Shown here piece after piece: positions 11,663 through 22,332 of a stretch of DNA of 64,000 bases (position 1 is its first letter; the number at the start of each line of letters is the position of its first letter). Location: the NCBI GenBank assembly GCA_035578175.1, contig JAQMRL010000003.1, positions 107,496,969 through 107,560,968 of the forward strand, in the 5' to 3' direction. A program made the position numbers and the translations under genes. Origin of the DNA: Catonia carolina (lineage: Eukaryota > Arthropoda > Insecta > Hemiptera > Achilidae). The notes under the pieces are model-generated. The model had not been told where the DNA came from and searched no databases. It saw nothing but the letters and a program-made list of their open reading frames with translations.

Positions 11663-12320
11663 AATCCCTTTCATGAGACGTCGCGTCTCATGGCTGGTGG
11701 CAATTTTTAAAAAGGCTTACCTTTTGACTAATGGCAAAAACCATAAGTGATTTCTGTATCTACTCTGTAAGAGGAATCTAATGACACTATTTTTGTTTCC
11801 AAATTCCGACTTTGATTTATTAATTTCCGGTTTTGGCCCACTTCTGGTCGAAACCGAAACATCAAACCCAATCCAGGCCCACTAACTTTTTGTGTAGATT
11901 ACGAATCCGGAAACCGTTTGTTGTTATCTCTAGTAGTTTCGAACTTTGGTTTCTTGACTTCCGGTTTGGAGCCACTTCCGGTCGAACTGGAACTTTAAAT
12001 CGAATGATTTCTGTATCTACTCAGAGGAATCGAATAACACTATTTTATATTTCCAAATTCCGACTTTGATTTCTTGACTTACGATTTTATGCCACTTTCG
12101 GTCGAAACCGGAACTTCAAACCCAATTCAGGACCACTAACCTTTTATGTCGATTACGAAAACTGTTTGCTGTTGCTATCTCTTGTAATTTCTGAATTGTT
12201 TTTTTTTTTTACTTCCGGTTTTGGTCGAAACCGGAACTTCAATCCCAGTTTAGGCTCACTAACTTTTTGCGTAGATTACAAATCCGAAAACCGTTTGTTA
12301 CTATCTCGTGTATTTTATAA
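11663..12320 (+). repeat. F3 minisatellite-bearing repeat
   Basis: It begins after the palindrome 'GAGACGTCGCGTCTC' and 'ATGGCTGGTGGC'. It then holds about four diverged units of roughly 105-130 bp. Each contains 'TTCCGGTTTTGG', 'GGTCGAAACCGGAACTTCAA', 'CCCACTAACTTTTTG' and 'ATTACGAATCCG' with 'AACCGTTTGTTG'. Related blocks lie at 53,798-54,230 (same orientation) and 50,385-50,745 (reverse). The short frames predicted here are artefacts of the array. Confidence 0.75.
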
Positions 12321-12753
12321 CATCGTTTGTTTAAATGATTTTAAGTGATATAAAATTGTGGAAAACTTTACTCGATTTCGTATTTTTCGTATTGTATTAA
12401 GCGTAGTCTTGTGTCTATTGCATTTTGAAGATTTCTTAAAAGATTGTTTTGTAAGGTGAGCGAGGCTAATGCTGTAGTTGTCAGTATAGTGCATTAACTT
12501 GAACAAACATAATTTACGAATGTATGTCATAAACATAAACATAAACGACCAATTTGTGTACATAGGCCTGCAAACGTTTTAACATCCCTGATTTTTTTTA
12601 TTTCTCTTATTTGTTAAGACATCAATTGTTGTTTAGAATGGAAAAGAAATCCGTACGTAGGCCTTCGTTTTACCATTTTAATTCAGTGACTTATGTAGGT
12701 TGACTACTAGAATATCTTTTTGTTCACTGAATGTTATTATTTACGACGAGCAA
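12321..12753. other. Unassigned spacer
   Basis: There is no structure or gene beyond short chance frames. Confidence 0.35.
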
Positions 12754-12953
12754 GATTCCTTATTGGTTGCGTCCGTAGCGTAGTAATCACTGCGCTAGCC
12801 TACAACGCGGAGTTCCGGGGTTCGATTCCCGGCTAGGTTCTGGGAATTTTAATAAGTTAAAACCCACTGTTCTGGATTCATAACCTATTGGTAGTCGCCA
12901 ATAACCAAGCAATTGATTCGACTTCAAAAAAACTAAAAAGAGATTACTTATTG
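12754..12953 (+). repeat. tRNA-derived SINE, family S1, with TSD
   Basis: The head includes 'GTCCGTAGCGTAGTAATC' and 'GGGGTTCGATTCCCGGC' (B box). The body and A-rich tail are shared with 1,782-1,976. A 12-bp target duplication with one mismatch flanks it (GATTCCTTATTG at 12,754-12,765 and GATTACTTATTG at 12,942-12,953), which supports retroposition. Confidence 0.88.
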
Positions 12954-15900
12954 CTGGTGTTGATCGAAACAGAACACGATTTGTGCATATAAATTAAATT
13001 TAAAAAATAAATAATAGACAATGTATTAAATAATAGACGAGTATTAAAGGAAAATTATAAGACAAGTACAAAATTATAAGTACAATTATAATACTATAAG
13101 TTTTATAAATTTTTCATTTAAAGTTGTAGCTAAACATGACGTGTTGGCAAATAAAATTAGTAGTATTATTCCGTGTTTTATTAAAAACACTTCAGTTTTA
13201 AAAGACTTAACATTTTTTGTTTTTAATTTTGTCGTCTAACTTATGTACTTTGTGTGTTTAAAAAAAAATTTTTTTAATTTATTTATGATAGGTAGAGAAA
13301 GAAGAATATTTAGGTAATCTATGTCGTATTGGCGAATGAGATTTTTTCGAAATTTGTCAAATTTGTTTGTTTTTAATAGTTTTATTGTTTAATTCCCAAC
13401 CAATGTTTGTGTTATTTTCTTTTTAATCTTTTTATGATTTAAAATTGTAATCATATTTAAATGATTATTTTTAGTCCAAAATGTTATGTTTTGCGTTTAC
13501 ATTTTTGCCTCAAGTATTTTAGCTTTTCCTCCCTATTTCCTCGGATATTATATTAAAAGGCAGCAACAAATCAAATGAACAAAAAAACTTTCTCATAATA
13601 GACTAATATATTCTGGAACTCACAAAGTATTTAAAAGTTATTCGTAAAATTAAGAAATAGTTCGACAAAACATTGCGGAACATCAAAACTGGAAACATAC
13701 CAGATCCTTTCCGTTACAGAACCAAAACAAATTTTAGTATTTTTGTTCGTGGTCAAGGGCACACCACAATATTGTAAAAAATATGACAAAATAGAAATGT
13801 TAAACCTATCCTTAAGTACTGCGAAACTGTAAATTTTATCGTATTTTGATTAAAATAAAAGTTTACGATAAGCTAATCGTATTAATATTGAATCCACAAT
13901 CTATCTGTGCATTTGTTGTAGCGCAAAAATGCTGTAAACAACCCGGATAGATAATAAAGTGATTTATTATCAAGAAAACATTTCAATTTTCTTGTTTAAA
14001 GCCCGTAGACAGGGTAACAATAAGTTGCAACGTATTCATGTCCTATTTGTATGTAAGTTAATAAAAAATGAAGTACTGTAATTATGTTGGGTACTTTCTC
14101 TTTATAAATTTCTTAGCGTTTTCGACCGTTGTATGGAATATAATGGATATAACTTTTTCTCTTAATTTTATTGCCTTTTCGTATTTTTTACACAATTGTT
14201 TTACTGTCGATGTAATCGATATTAATTTTTTTTAAACTATAAAAAATTTTATTCTCGGTGTAAATAAAATATTTCCTTCATTCTGAGAATCCTAATGCAT
14301 TTTATGACCGAATCAATTCAGTAATATTATTCGATATGGCAGCAACACCGTGCATTCTTAATAATAATTTTATGCAAATTATCTTAGTTTATATTATAGT
14401 TCATCAGTATTCAGTGACGACTTTGGAAATTGTGCAATATTTTGTTTTAAATTAACCGTAAAAAGGTGGAGTATAATTCTATCCAAATTACACAATACGA
14501 CTTTATTGTTTAGTATTTAAATATGCCTGTATTCTAGAAAGGATTGGTGAGTAATTTTCATCAACTCTCTTAAGTAAGCCTATGAATTCCAATAAAATAA
14601 TTGAAGAGGTTTTAGCAAAAACAACCATAGTCCAAAAAAACGCCAATTTTAGTTATGCATGCCATCCTGTAGTGCACCGTGGCGTCCATTATGTATGCTA
14701 ATCATTATAGTAAAAACAACCATAGTTACATTTATACAATGTGTTAAAAATTAGCTAGGTTTGCAAAAACAACTGTAGTCCATCTTGTTTTATACAAAAA
14801 GTGCCATAGTCCTTGGACTAAGGTTGTTTTTGATCAAAATTAATATACCTTTCAAAAAAGTGTATTCTTTACTTGGTTTCTTTAACTACCGTATGAAATG
14901 GAGTCACCCGAAATTGAAGGTAATCAAAGTAATTTATTGTTTTTTTTACCATTTCTTTGTTATAAATTGACTTAACTTTGGAAGTACAAAAATACAGCTG
15001 GTAAATTTTGTGTATTTTTATTTTATTACATAACATAGTATTGGCTTTTCATAGACGGTCAAATAATGACTTTTCTTTTCTCAAAAAGTATGCAGAATAA
15101 AGTTACCACAGTATCATGTGTGTAAAACAATAACAACAGACTGGAGGAATTTTCTAATTCTCCTGAAAAATTTTCATTTTTGGACGTTTTTGCTAAAATC
15201 TCATCAATTACATGCAAGATAATAATTGACAAAAACTTTATTAACGAAAGGTGGAAGAGTATATGTTGGGCACAAAGTCCGAAACCGGCCAATGGCCGAA
15301 AAAAGTGTTCAATCCTAGGTTTAGACGCCGACAGATTGCCAGAACTCGAAATGAACTTGTTTTTTTGGACTGTGGTTACCTTTGCAGTGTCAAACCTATG
15401 TCTGGATGTACGTAAATTGCCAAAGCTAGACATGCACTTCTTCTAGACGGGGCAACGTGGTTAAACTTCTTCCAGCCCCCGCATTATCTACTCATTATTT
15501 AAATATTTAAAAATTCTGCCATATAACTGGTCAATCGATATTCCATAATATTAATGAATTTGTATTAATTTTTTGTACTAAATACAATGGTTTTTTTGAA
15601 ATTGCCGAATCGGTTTCGGAATTTACAGGGTTCTGAATTTCACTAATAACTCAAAATTTAAATACGCTACAATTTTAAAATTTCGTACGTACAATAACAA
15701 CATACACGTTTAAATCTCAGCGAAATCTCAAATAAATCGGTCGACCAGTATTTGAGTTAAAAGCCTCTGAATGCGTCCAATATGTTGCAGCAACAAAAAA
15801 ATCAACTCATTTTTCTTTTCATCCTAATATCGCATTAGTAAAAATTGCTAAAAATACGATACTGATATGTAACAACGCAGGTTGAAATCAGATAAATTTT

Positions 15901-15988
15901 GGTGTATAGTACGTTAAAATTGCATGAGCGGTTTTGAAGAAACATGGTTCCAAACTCGGGTATCTATAATAAAGAAATCTATAGTAAT
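12954..15988. other. Unassigned; includes overlapping opposed frames at 15.06-15.45 kb
   Basis: Most of this is AT-rich and featureless. Near 14,620-14,830 the phrase 'AAAACAACCATAGT' and variants recur about four times, suggesting a decayed simple or dispersed repeat. At 15,059-15,446 two frames (124 codons minus, 88 codons plus) overlap on opposite strands. Neither resembles a known family, and no start or splice context decides between them. Confidence 0.3.
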
Positions 15989-16214
15989 CGGAGTTATCTC
16001 TTCTGAGAGTAATGAATTTCATTATACAACCAGACCCTGAAGTGAAAATGTCGTTTGCAGATTGGAAAATATGTGCTTTTCAGAGGCCCTGCTGATAAGC
16101 ATACGTTTCAACTTAGTGAGGAAGGCAATGGTAAACCACCTTACTCTTCGTTTTACTTAGTAGAACCTCTAGAGGTTCAAACCGATATGTCGGCTGATGA
16201 CCTAAACAACAATG
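15989..16214 (+). repeat. R1 retroposon, 5'-truncated
   Basis: The copy starts inside R1 at the 'GAGTTATCTC' block and runs to the normal 3' end 'GATGACCTAAACAACAA'. It keeps the 3' reading frame '...HTFQLSEEGNGKPP...'. Loss of the 5' part with a retained 3' end is the expected outcome of incomplete reverse transcription. Confidence 0.85.
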
Positions 16215-16844
16215 TTCCCATTATTTATTATTGTATTTTATTTATTTTATATATATTGATTCAGTATTTTCTTATTTAATTATTTTATATATATTATGCT
16301 GAATACTACTAGTTAATAAGTGTCTACATTACTTTGTACTTATTTTTATTTATCCTATTATGATTGTTAATAACTAACGTAATGATTTTTAAAAGTAGAT
16401 AAATCTTTTTTTATTTATTTTGCATTATTTTTACATCTATTATAATTAATTAAGAGGTAGCCTGTTGGTAACTACGTGTACACTTGTAATACATGTAAAT
16501 TTAAATTTTATTGTCATAAAAGTTATGCATTTACTCGAGTTGGTTTTCTAATGCATAAAAATAACCATTAATAATAATACTAATTTTTTTATTATTAAGC
16601 CTATTAAGTAACTTAGTAAAAATAATATGTAATTTTTTTGTTTTTCTGAAATACCAATAATTATAACTTAATATAATTTTTAACTGCCGTAATAAAATCA
16701 AAATCATTATATTTGCTAGTATAATATGTATTAACTATATTGTATATATTTTATACTTTGTAATAAGGGAGTTAATTGTGTGCATACAATAAATAAACTT
16801 ACATATAAATTGTATCAAATTTTAAAAACATGTTTAATGAACTA
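16215..16844. other. Very AT-rich spacer
   Basis: Long A/T runs only; no gene or repeat boundary was recognised. Confidence 0.4.
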
Positions 16845-16985
16845 AAAAATCTGGTCCCGTGGTGTAGGCTAGTGGTTAGCATCCTAACCTTTAAAGTTGA
16901 AAGCCCGGGGTGCGATTCGTGGCTATATTATAAAAAATTCAAACCCATTGTTCCTTCATTTAAAGTTTTTGATAATATGTTGTTT
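16845..16985 (+). repeat. tRNA-like SINE fragment
   Basis: It contains 'GTGGTGTAGGCTAGTGGTTA' (A-box region) and 'GGGGTGCGATTCG' (B-box-like), but no complete cloverleaf or acceptor stem. Its 3' part is interrupted by the R1 copy that follows. It is most likely a diverged tRNA-derived SINE. Confidence 0.55.
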
Positions 16986-17368
16986 GTTGTTGAGGTCAAC
17001 AGCCGAAAGGCTGGTCTGAACCTCTCGAGGCTTTACTAAGTAAAAACGAGGAGAGAGGTGGTTTACTATTGCCTTCATCACTGAGTTGAAAGAGTATTCA
17101 TATCAGCATGCCAAGCCCTTCGAAAAGCACCCACTTTCAACCCTGCAAGTGACACATTCACCTCAGGGTCATGGCTGTATAGTGAAATTCATTACTCTCA
17201 GAAGAGATAACTCTGACTAGTGTCTTTTACACCTCTACCTTTTCTGTTCTTAAATACTTCAGTCATATAATTGGCTGACTATGCAATAAGAAACAGAAGT
17301 ATTTTTGTAGCCTTGGAACCAACAGATCGAGTGCAATTAATTTAACACTCCACCTGCCCGTTATGGGT
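16986..17368 (-). repeat. R1 retroposon, nearly full length
   Basis: Reverse copy from 'GGTCAACAGCCGAAAGGCTG' on the left to 'CCACCTGCCCGTTATGGG' on the right. All internal blocks are present, with small indels. It adjoins the tRNA-like fragment on its left. Confidence 0.87.
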
Positions 17369-17830
17369 ATATTCACTAATATATCATACTATAATGTTAA
17401 TGCTAATTCATATGCACTAAAAAAAAGTAAACAAAATTTTTTTATGTAAACTGGTATTATTCGGACTTCAATAGTAAAATTAATATTTTTTTAAAAATCC
17501 GACGACGGTTTTTTTATAATTTAACGATTTTCGTAAATTAGCGCTATTTCCTGGAAAACTTCGACTGTCGCGCACCATAGCGACCTGGATATCTAACCTA
17601 TCTTAAGAACCCATTCATAATAAACACGTTAAAAGCACATAGACAAGAATCATACAAAACGATTCAAATCGTATTGACGCTATACGCCTAAGAATCTTTA
17701 CCTTTGGGTGCTCAAAGTGCACACTTTAAATTTTTTTCTTTGAAGTCTTTTACAGTGCAGATGTAACGAAATTACAAATGTATTTCGTGAGGATATGGCA
17801 TTGAATACAACTAAACAGTTGCCCAATTTT
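17369..17830. other. Unassigned spacer
   Basis: No gene or recognisable repeat. Confidence 0.35.
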
Positions 17831-18716
17831 TACTTTTTCTTGTCTATATGAATATAATATAAATAGGAAAGTATTGTTTTCATGTCGATTTTTCGAAATC
17901 GAGTTTTCACCGGATATACACGTTTTCAGACCTCCTGAACCCCAAAAAACATAAGTTTAGCTATTTGTGTGAGTGTATGAACAAAATATCTCAAGAATGG
18001 AACATCCTACGAACTTGAAACGTAAGTTAGGTACCACTAGAGGACCCGACACGACCTTTTTTTACCAAAATCGGTCAACCGGAAGTAGTAGTTTATCCGT
18101 ATAATTTTTCACTTTTTTGAGATTTTCTCAAAAAATGGCTCCTACGATTATTTTTGAAATCACCTCAATTATTACCTATATTTTTTATACTCTACAAGAT
18201 AGGGTAGTCGCCATATCTGCTGAAATTCTTGGGGAGGCTGTTCTCTCGTAGAAAAACGGTTTCTTTAAGATGACTATGCATTTTAGTGCAAAAGTGTATA
18301 TAATAAAAGTTGTAGGTCTAGAATATTTAAAAATATACAACTTTTATTTTAAAACTTTCCTTGTTTAACGCCTAGTGATTCTGTTTTGTTTTCAGGAAAA
18401 TCTGTAAAAAAAATTTGATATTTTAAGATTTCGGCCGTAGTATGCATTTTACGACAAAAGTGCATATTATTAGATTTATAGGAAATTAAAAGATCTACTA
18501 CTTTTATTTAAAGCATTAATCTCAACAGAGCCTAGTTAAGCGTCAAAGAGTGATTTGCCGTATTATTATGCCAAACTAAGGTTGGTTTTTATTTTGCATC
18601 ATTCACTCATGATTAAAATAAGGTTATGTTTTTTTGATGATTTCTAATGTTTTATTACTAATGTTAGGTGATATTGTTCATTATTTGCATTGGCAAGTCG
18701 TGTGAGTATTTCAAAC
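17831..18716 (-). repeat. F2 dispersed repeat (reverse copy)
   Basis: In reverse, this copy carries the same order of blocks as 19,741-20,762. The termini resemble 'ACTTTCTCTTGCC'. Internal pieces include 'ATCTCAAGAATGGAACATCC', 'ATCGGTCAACCGG', 'TCTACAAGATAGGGTAG' and repeated 'AAAAGTTGTAG' segments. It has no coding frame. Together with the next copy it forms a large inverted pair about 1 kb apart. F2 is probably a non-autonomous TIR element. Confidence 0.75.
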
Positions 18717-19740
18717 AAGATTTTTTTTCTTTATAAGATTGTACCTCATCAACTGTAGAATTTCGCAATAGATAAGTAAATCTACTCACTAGTTTTACGC
18801 TCAATTCAAATTGACTTCAGCTAACTTACGAACTTAATTCTAATCTAACGTGCCCTTGAAAAGTAAAACCCGACCACTAATACTATCGTAAATCGATCAT
18901 AAACCTGGATCATTAATGTCGGACTTCCCTGACAGATCAATATTAGGCTTAAAATTCACGTTTTATTACTATTTTTAATGGACTTGCATTATTTTTCCTT
19001 CCTATGATTATAATTTATATTGTTTTATAAGCAGGAATTATTTTAATTTTCTTTTATCCTCAGCCGTGTTATTTAAATATTACGCAAGATAGGTTGAGTT
19101 TTATGTCAATTTTATTAAACTTTTATTACCTACCGGTTGGTGAACTATTTATGTATTTGATCTATTATTAAAATACAATTAAATGCTAGCAAGTTATTAA
19201 TTTTATTATTGTAATTATTTTAGCTACGTGGTAGTGGTAGGTATCTTTCTGGTACAGTTTTATTACTATTTTACATTATAGTTATCATTATATTCATCAT
19301 CGTTGTTATTAAAGTACGGAAAGTTATAATTAATAATGCAGGTGTCTTTTATGATCCGGATTTTATTTAGTTTTTAATCGCGTAAATATATGTCAGCTCA
19401 TGTAAACTATTTAGAAAACTTTACTTTGTTGTTAAAAGTGTTTGTGTTGATCATTGATAAATTAAAGATCTTGTGGATAAAGGTGCTATGTAACAATACA
19501 GACATCCCGTTATTTACGCGGTTAATTCGTTCCTTAAAATCGGTAGGTAATTCAAAACCGCGTAAATGAAGACCACGTTTCTTCTAAGATTACATTGTAC
19601 TCTACTACTAAACGTAGTGACTCATTCCACAGCAAGGATAAAAATAATTTTAAAACGTTTGTTTGGCTTTAGCATGATGTGATTTAAACTAAAATGACCA
19701 ACATATTACAGATCAAGTACAATTAATAATAAAAATCGGG
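18717..19740. other. Spacer between inverted F2 copies
   Basis: No gene. At about 19,498-19,570 the sequence 'CCCGTTATTTACGCGGTTAA' followed by an imperfect 'ACCGCGTAAATGAAG' looks like a decayed DNA-transposon terminus, but no partner end was found. Confidence 0.35.
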
Positions 19741-20762
19741 TGTGAAACACTCACACGATTTTCTCTTGCCAATGAAAATAATGAACAATATAACCTACCA
19801 TTAGTTATAAAACATAGGAAATACACAAATAAACTAACCTCAAAAAACGTAACTTAATTTTAATCATGAGTGAATGATGCAAAATGAAAACTAACCTCAG
19901 TTTGGCTTAATAATACGGAAAATCATTTTTTGACGCTAAACTAGGCTCTGAAGAGAAAAATACTTGAAATAAAATTAGTAGATCTTTTAATTTCGTATAA
20001 ATTTGATTACATGCTCTGTTGTTGCAAAATTCATTGGCTACTATGGCCAAAATCTTAAAGAATCATTTTTTTTACGATTGTCATTAAAAAAATAGATAAT
20101 TATTAGTTACCGCTAAATTAAGCATTATTTTTTACAAGCATTAAAAGATATTTAAGCAAAAAATTAAAATATTTTAAGCATTATTATTATACAAAGAAAT
20201 GTTTGAAATATAAGTTGTAGGATTTTAAATTATCTACAACTTTTATTATATACATTTTGCACAAAAATAAATATTAAGGCTGAAATCTTAAAAAAAAAAC
20301 ATTTTTTTCTACGAGAGAACAGCCTCCCTAAGAATTTCAGCAGACATGGTGCCTATTCTATCTTGTAGAGTTTAAAAAATATAGTAATTAAAGCAATTTA
20401 AAAAAACATAGGAACTATTTTTGAGAAAACAAAAAAAAAATGAAAAATGACACGAATAAACTACTTCTACGACCGGTTGACCGATTTTGATGAAAATGTG
20501 CCGGGTCCTGTAGTAGTAGGTACCTAACTGAATATGAAGTTTCAACTTCGTACAATGTTCCGTTCTTGAGATATTTCCTTCATACACACACACACGCACA
20601 CACACACACACACACAGACAGACTAATCGCTAAAAACATGTTTTTTTTTTTGGTCCAGTGGGTCTGAAAGCGCGTACATCCGGTGAAAACTTGGTTTCGA
20701 AAAATCGATATGGAAACATTAATTTCCTTCCTTTAGGCAATTCATATAGGCAAGAGAAAGTA
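19741..20762 (+). repeat. F2 dispersed repeat (forward copy)
   Basis: It starts 'GTGAAACACTCACACGATTT' with 'TCTCTTGCC' and ends 'GGCAAGAGAAAGT', so the ends are short imperfect inverted repeats. Inside lie duplicated blocks ('GACGCTAAACTAGGC', 'AAAAGTTGTAG' type), a CA run near 20,583-20,618 and 'TCCGGTGAAAAC'. Other copies are at 45,606, 53,153 and 55,971. No transposase frame is present. Confidence 0.8.
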
Positions 20763-20859
20763 AAATTCCAATCAAAAGTTTTAAGGCTCTCGTTCTTGTA
20801 AATTATTATTGATTTTCTTTCTGTTTGGTACTTATTTGTTATCTACTACCCTTTTGTGA

Positions 20860-21235
20860 AAATTTATCATCATCTTGTGGCACTACATTACCCGGTGCTT
20901 TTTAGCTACCTCCATCCTCTCGCAGTCATCACAACCAAATTATTTATAATATCTTCATAACAATCTTCGTTGATTCCACTCTTGTTGTGGCTCAACCATG
21001 TTAATCTTTGAGCCTTTATGAAACAAACTATGTCTCTACCTTCTACGAGAGTATTCAGTTCTTAATTTTTACGTCACTTCCTTCTCTTACGGGCCAAAAA
21101 TTATCTTAAAATTTTTCTTTTGTACCTTCTCAGCACGTTGTAAACTGTCTCTGACGTAATCCACGTTTCTCATCCATAAGTGACATAACTGGACGCATTA
21201 AACACAAATATAGATTCATTTTATGTTCCTTCTTA
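20860..21235 (-). pseudogene. LINE reverse-transcriptase C-terminal fragment
   Basis: The minus strand gives a decayed version of a LINE polymerase C-terminus. It shows 'MRPVMSL' type sequence, then '...FWPVREGSD', later 'IKAQRLTWLSH' type sequence and an 'REDGGS' tail, spread over frames. This order matches the family's downstream part (RT thumb and C-terminal region). It has multiple stops and frameshifts, no 5' part, and is non-functional. Confidence 0.7.
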
Positions 21236-21459
21236 TTAATTTATTTTTAAGGGGACCCGGAATGTGTATCTCCGTAATGTTAATATTAGAAACATTTTCT
21301 CAAAAACTATTGAAAGTTATCGTGTCCAATTTTCGTGTAGTTACTTTTCAGGTACTCTACACCCACTGGTTGGTAGCATCTGGATGTACGAGGTGTGACT
21401 ATTAAATAACGAGACTGACGTTGTAAAAAGTTTTATTTTTATTTTATACATAATCACTT

Positions 21460-22075
21460 ATTGTCACCTTCCAATATACTACACTCCTTCTCTATCCCTA
21501 CAACGCTCCATGCGAATTTTCCATTGTTGGAAACAGTGCTGGAAATCATCTTCTGTCAGCTCCTTCCGGACACGTGCAGTTTTCTCTTTTACATCGTACA
21601 TCTTCCACAGACTCATATCTTGTCCCTTTTAATGCAGATTTCACCTTAGGAAACAGGTAGAAGTCACATGGTGCAAGATCTGGTGAATAAGGTGGATGTT
21701 CTTACACTGAGATGCTGTAATTGGCTAGGAACCTTTTGACAGATAACGCGGAATGAGCTGGCGCATTGTCTTGGTGGAGAACCCATGATTTGTCCTTCCA
21801 CATTTCGGGGCGTTTTTCCCTTACTCTTTGCGTAGTTTAGAAAGTACCTCAAGGTAGTAATATTGATTAATTGTTTGACCTTCAGGTACCCAGTGAAGGT
21901 ACACAATCCCATGGATATCAATAAAAACAATCATAATTGCTTTAAATTTTGACTTGCTCATTCGAGCTTTTTTGGCTCTCGGTGAAGTTTGGCTCTTCCA
22001 GTGCATGGATTAGCGTTCGTTTGCGGATTATAAGTAAAAAAACCTCGTTTCATCACATGTTATTATTTTCTACTA
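21460..22075 (-). pseudogene. Mariner transposase, middle and C-terminus, broken
   Basis: Minus-strand frames show family phrases in order: 'SPRAKKARMSKSKFKA', 'DIHGIVYLHWVPEGQTINQY', 'YYLEVLSKLRKE', then, in other frames, the region around the second catalytic aspartate (a tract encoding an N-A-P-A-H/S-like segment near 21,760), and the C-terminal '...RMERCRDREGV'. Frames change several times. The N-terminal HTH half is missing, replaced by the inverted right arm. Confidence 0.8.
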
Positions 22076-22077
22076 GT

Positions 22078-22265
22078 TTCCTAAGGTGAAATCTGCATCA
22101 AAAGGGACAATATTTGAGTTTGTGGAAGCTGTAAAAGAGAAAGCGGCACGTGTCTTGAAGGAGCTGACAGAACATGACTTCCAGCACTGTTTCCAACAAT
22201 GGAAAATTCGCATGGAGCGTTGTAGGGATAGAGAAGGAGTGTATAATGAAAGTGACAATATGTGA
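22078..22265 (+). pseudogene. Inverted duplicate of mariner transposase C-terminus
   Basis: The plus strand reads 'KVKSASKGTIFEFVEAVKEK', then 'ARVLKELTEHDFQHCFQQWK', then 'IRMERCRDREGV'. This is the C-terminal tail of mariner transposase and the mirror of 21,460-21,650. It is a structural by-product of the fold-back and has no catalytic region. Confidence 0.82.
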
Positions 22266-22332
22266 TTATGTACAAAATTAAAATTAAAATTTATACAACG
22301 TCAGTCTCGTTATTTAATAGCCACACCTCGTA

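Larger units (their letters stand above)
21389..22330 (-). mobile_element. Fold-back mariner: 3' end duplicated in inverse
   Basis: The element has mariner termini 'CGAGGTGTGACTATTAAATA' (left) and their complement (right), each next to TA. The terminal similarity extends about 250 bp inward. Both arms carry the transposase C-terminal coding end, on the minus strand at the left and on the plus strand at the right. The true 5' end is absent: an inverted copy of the 3' end has taken its place. The remaining interior is the middle of the transposase on the minus strand. It cannot encode an active protein. Confidence 0.88.

Noticed and set aside
16850..16925. A tRNA gene, from A-box-like and B-box-like sequence
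   Set aside because: No acceptor stem or convincing anticodon arm; best read as a diverged SINE.
20372..20611. A cysteine/valine-rich 79-codon frame
   Set aside because: It is a translation of the CA microsatellite and F2 repeat.
17831..20762. One giant transposon with 0.9-kb inverted arms
   Set aside because: Each arm is a complete F2 unit with its own ends, and F2 also occurs singly at 45.6, 53.2 and 56.0 kb.
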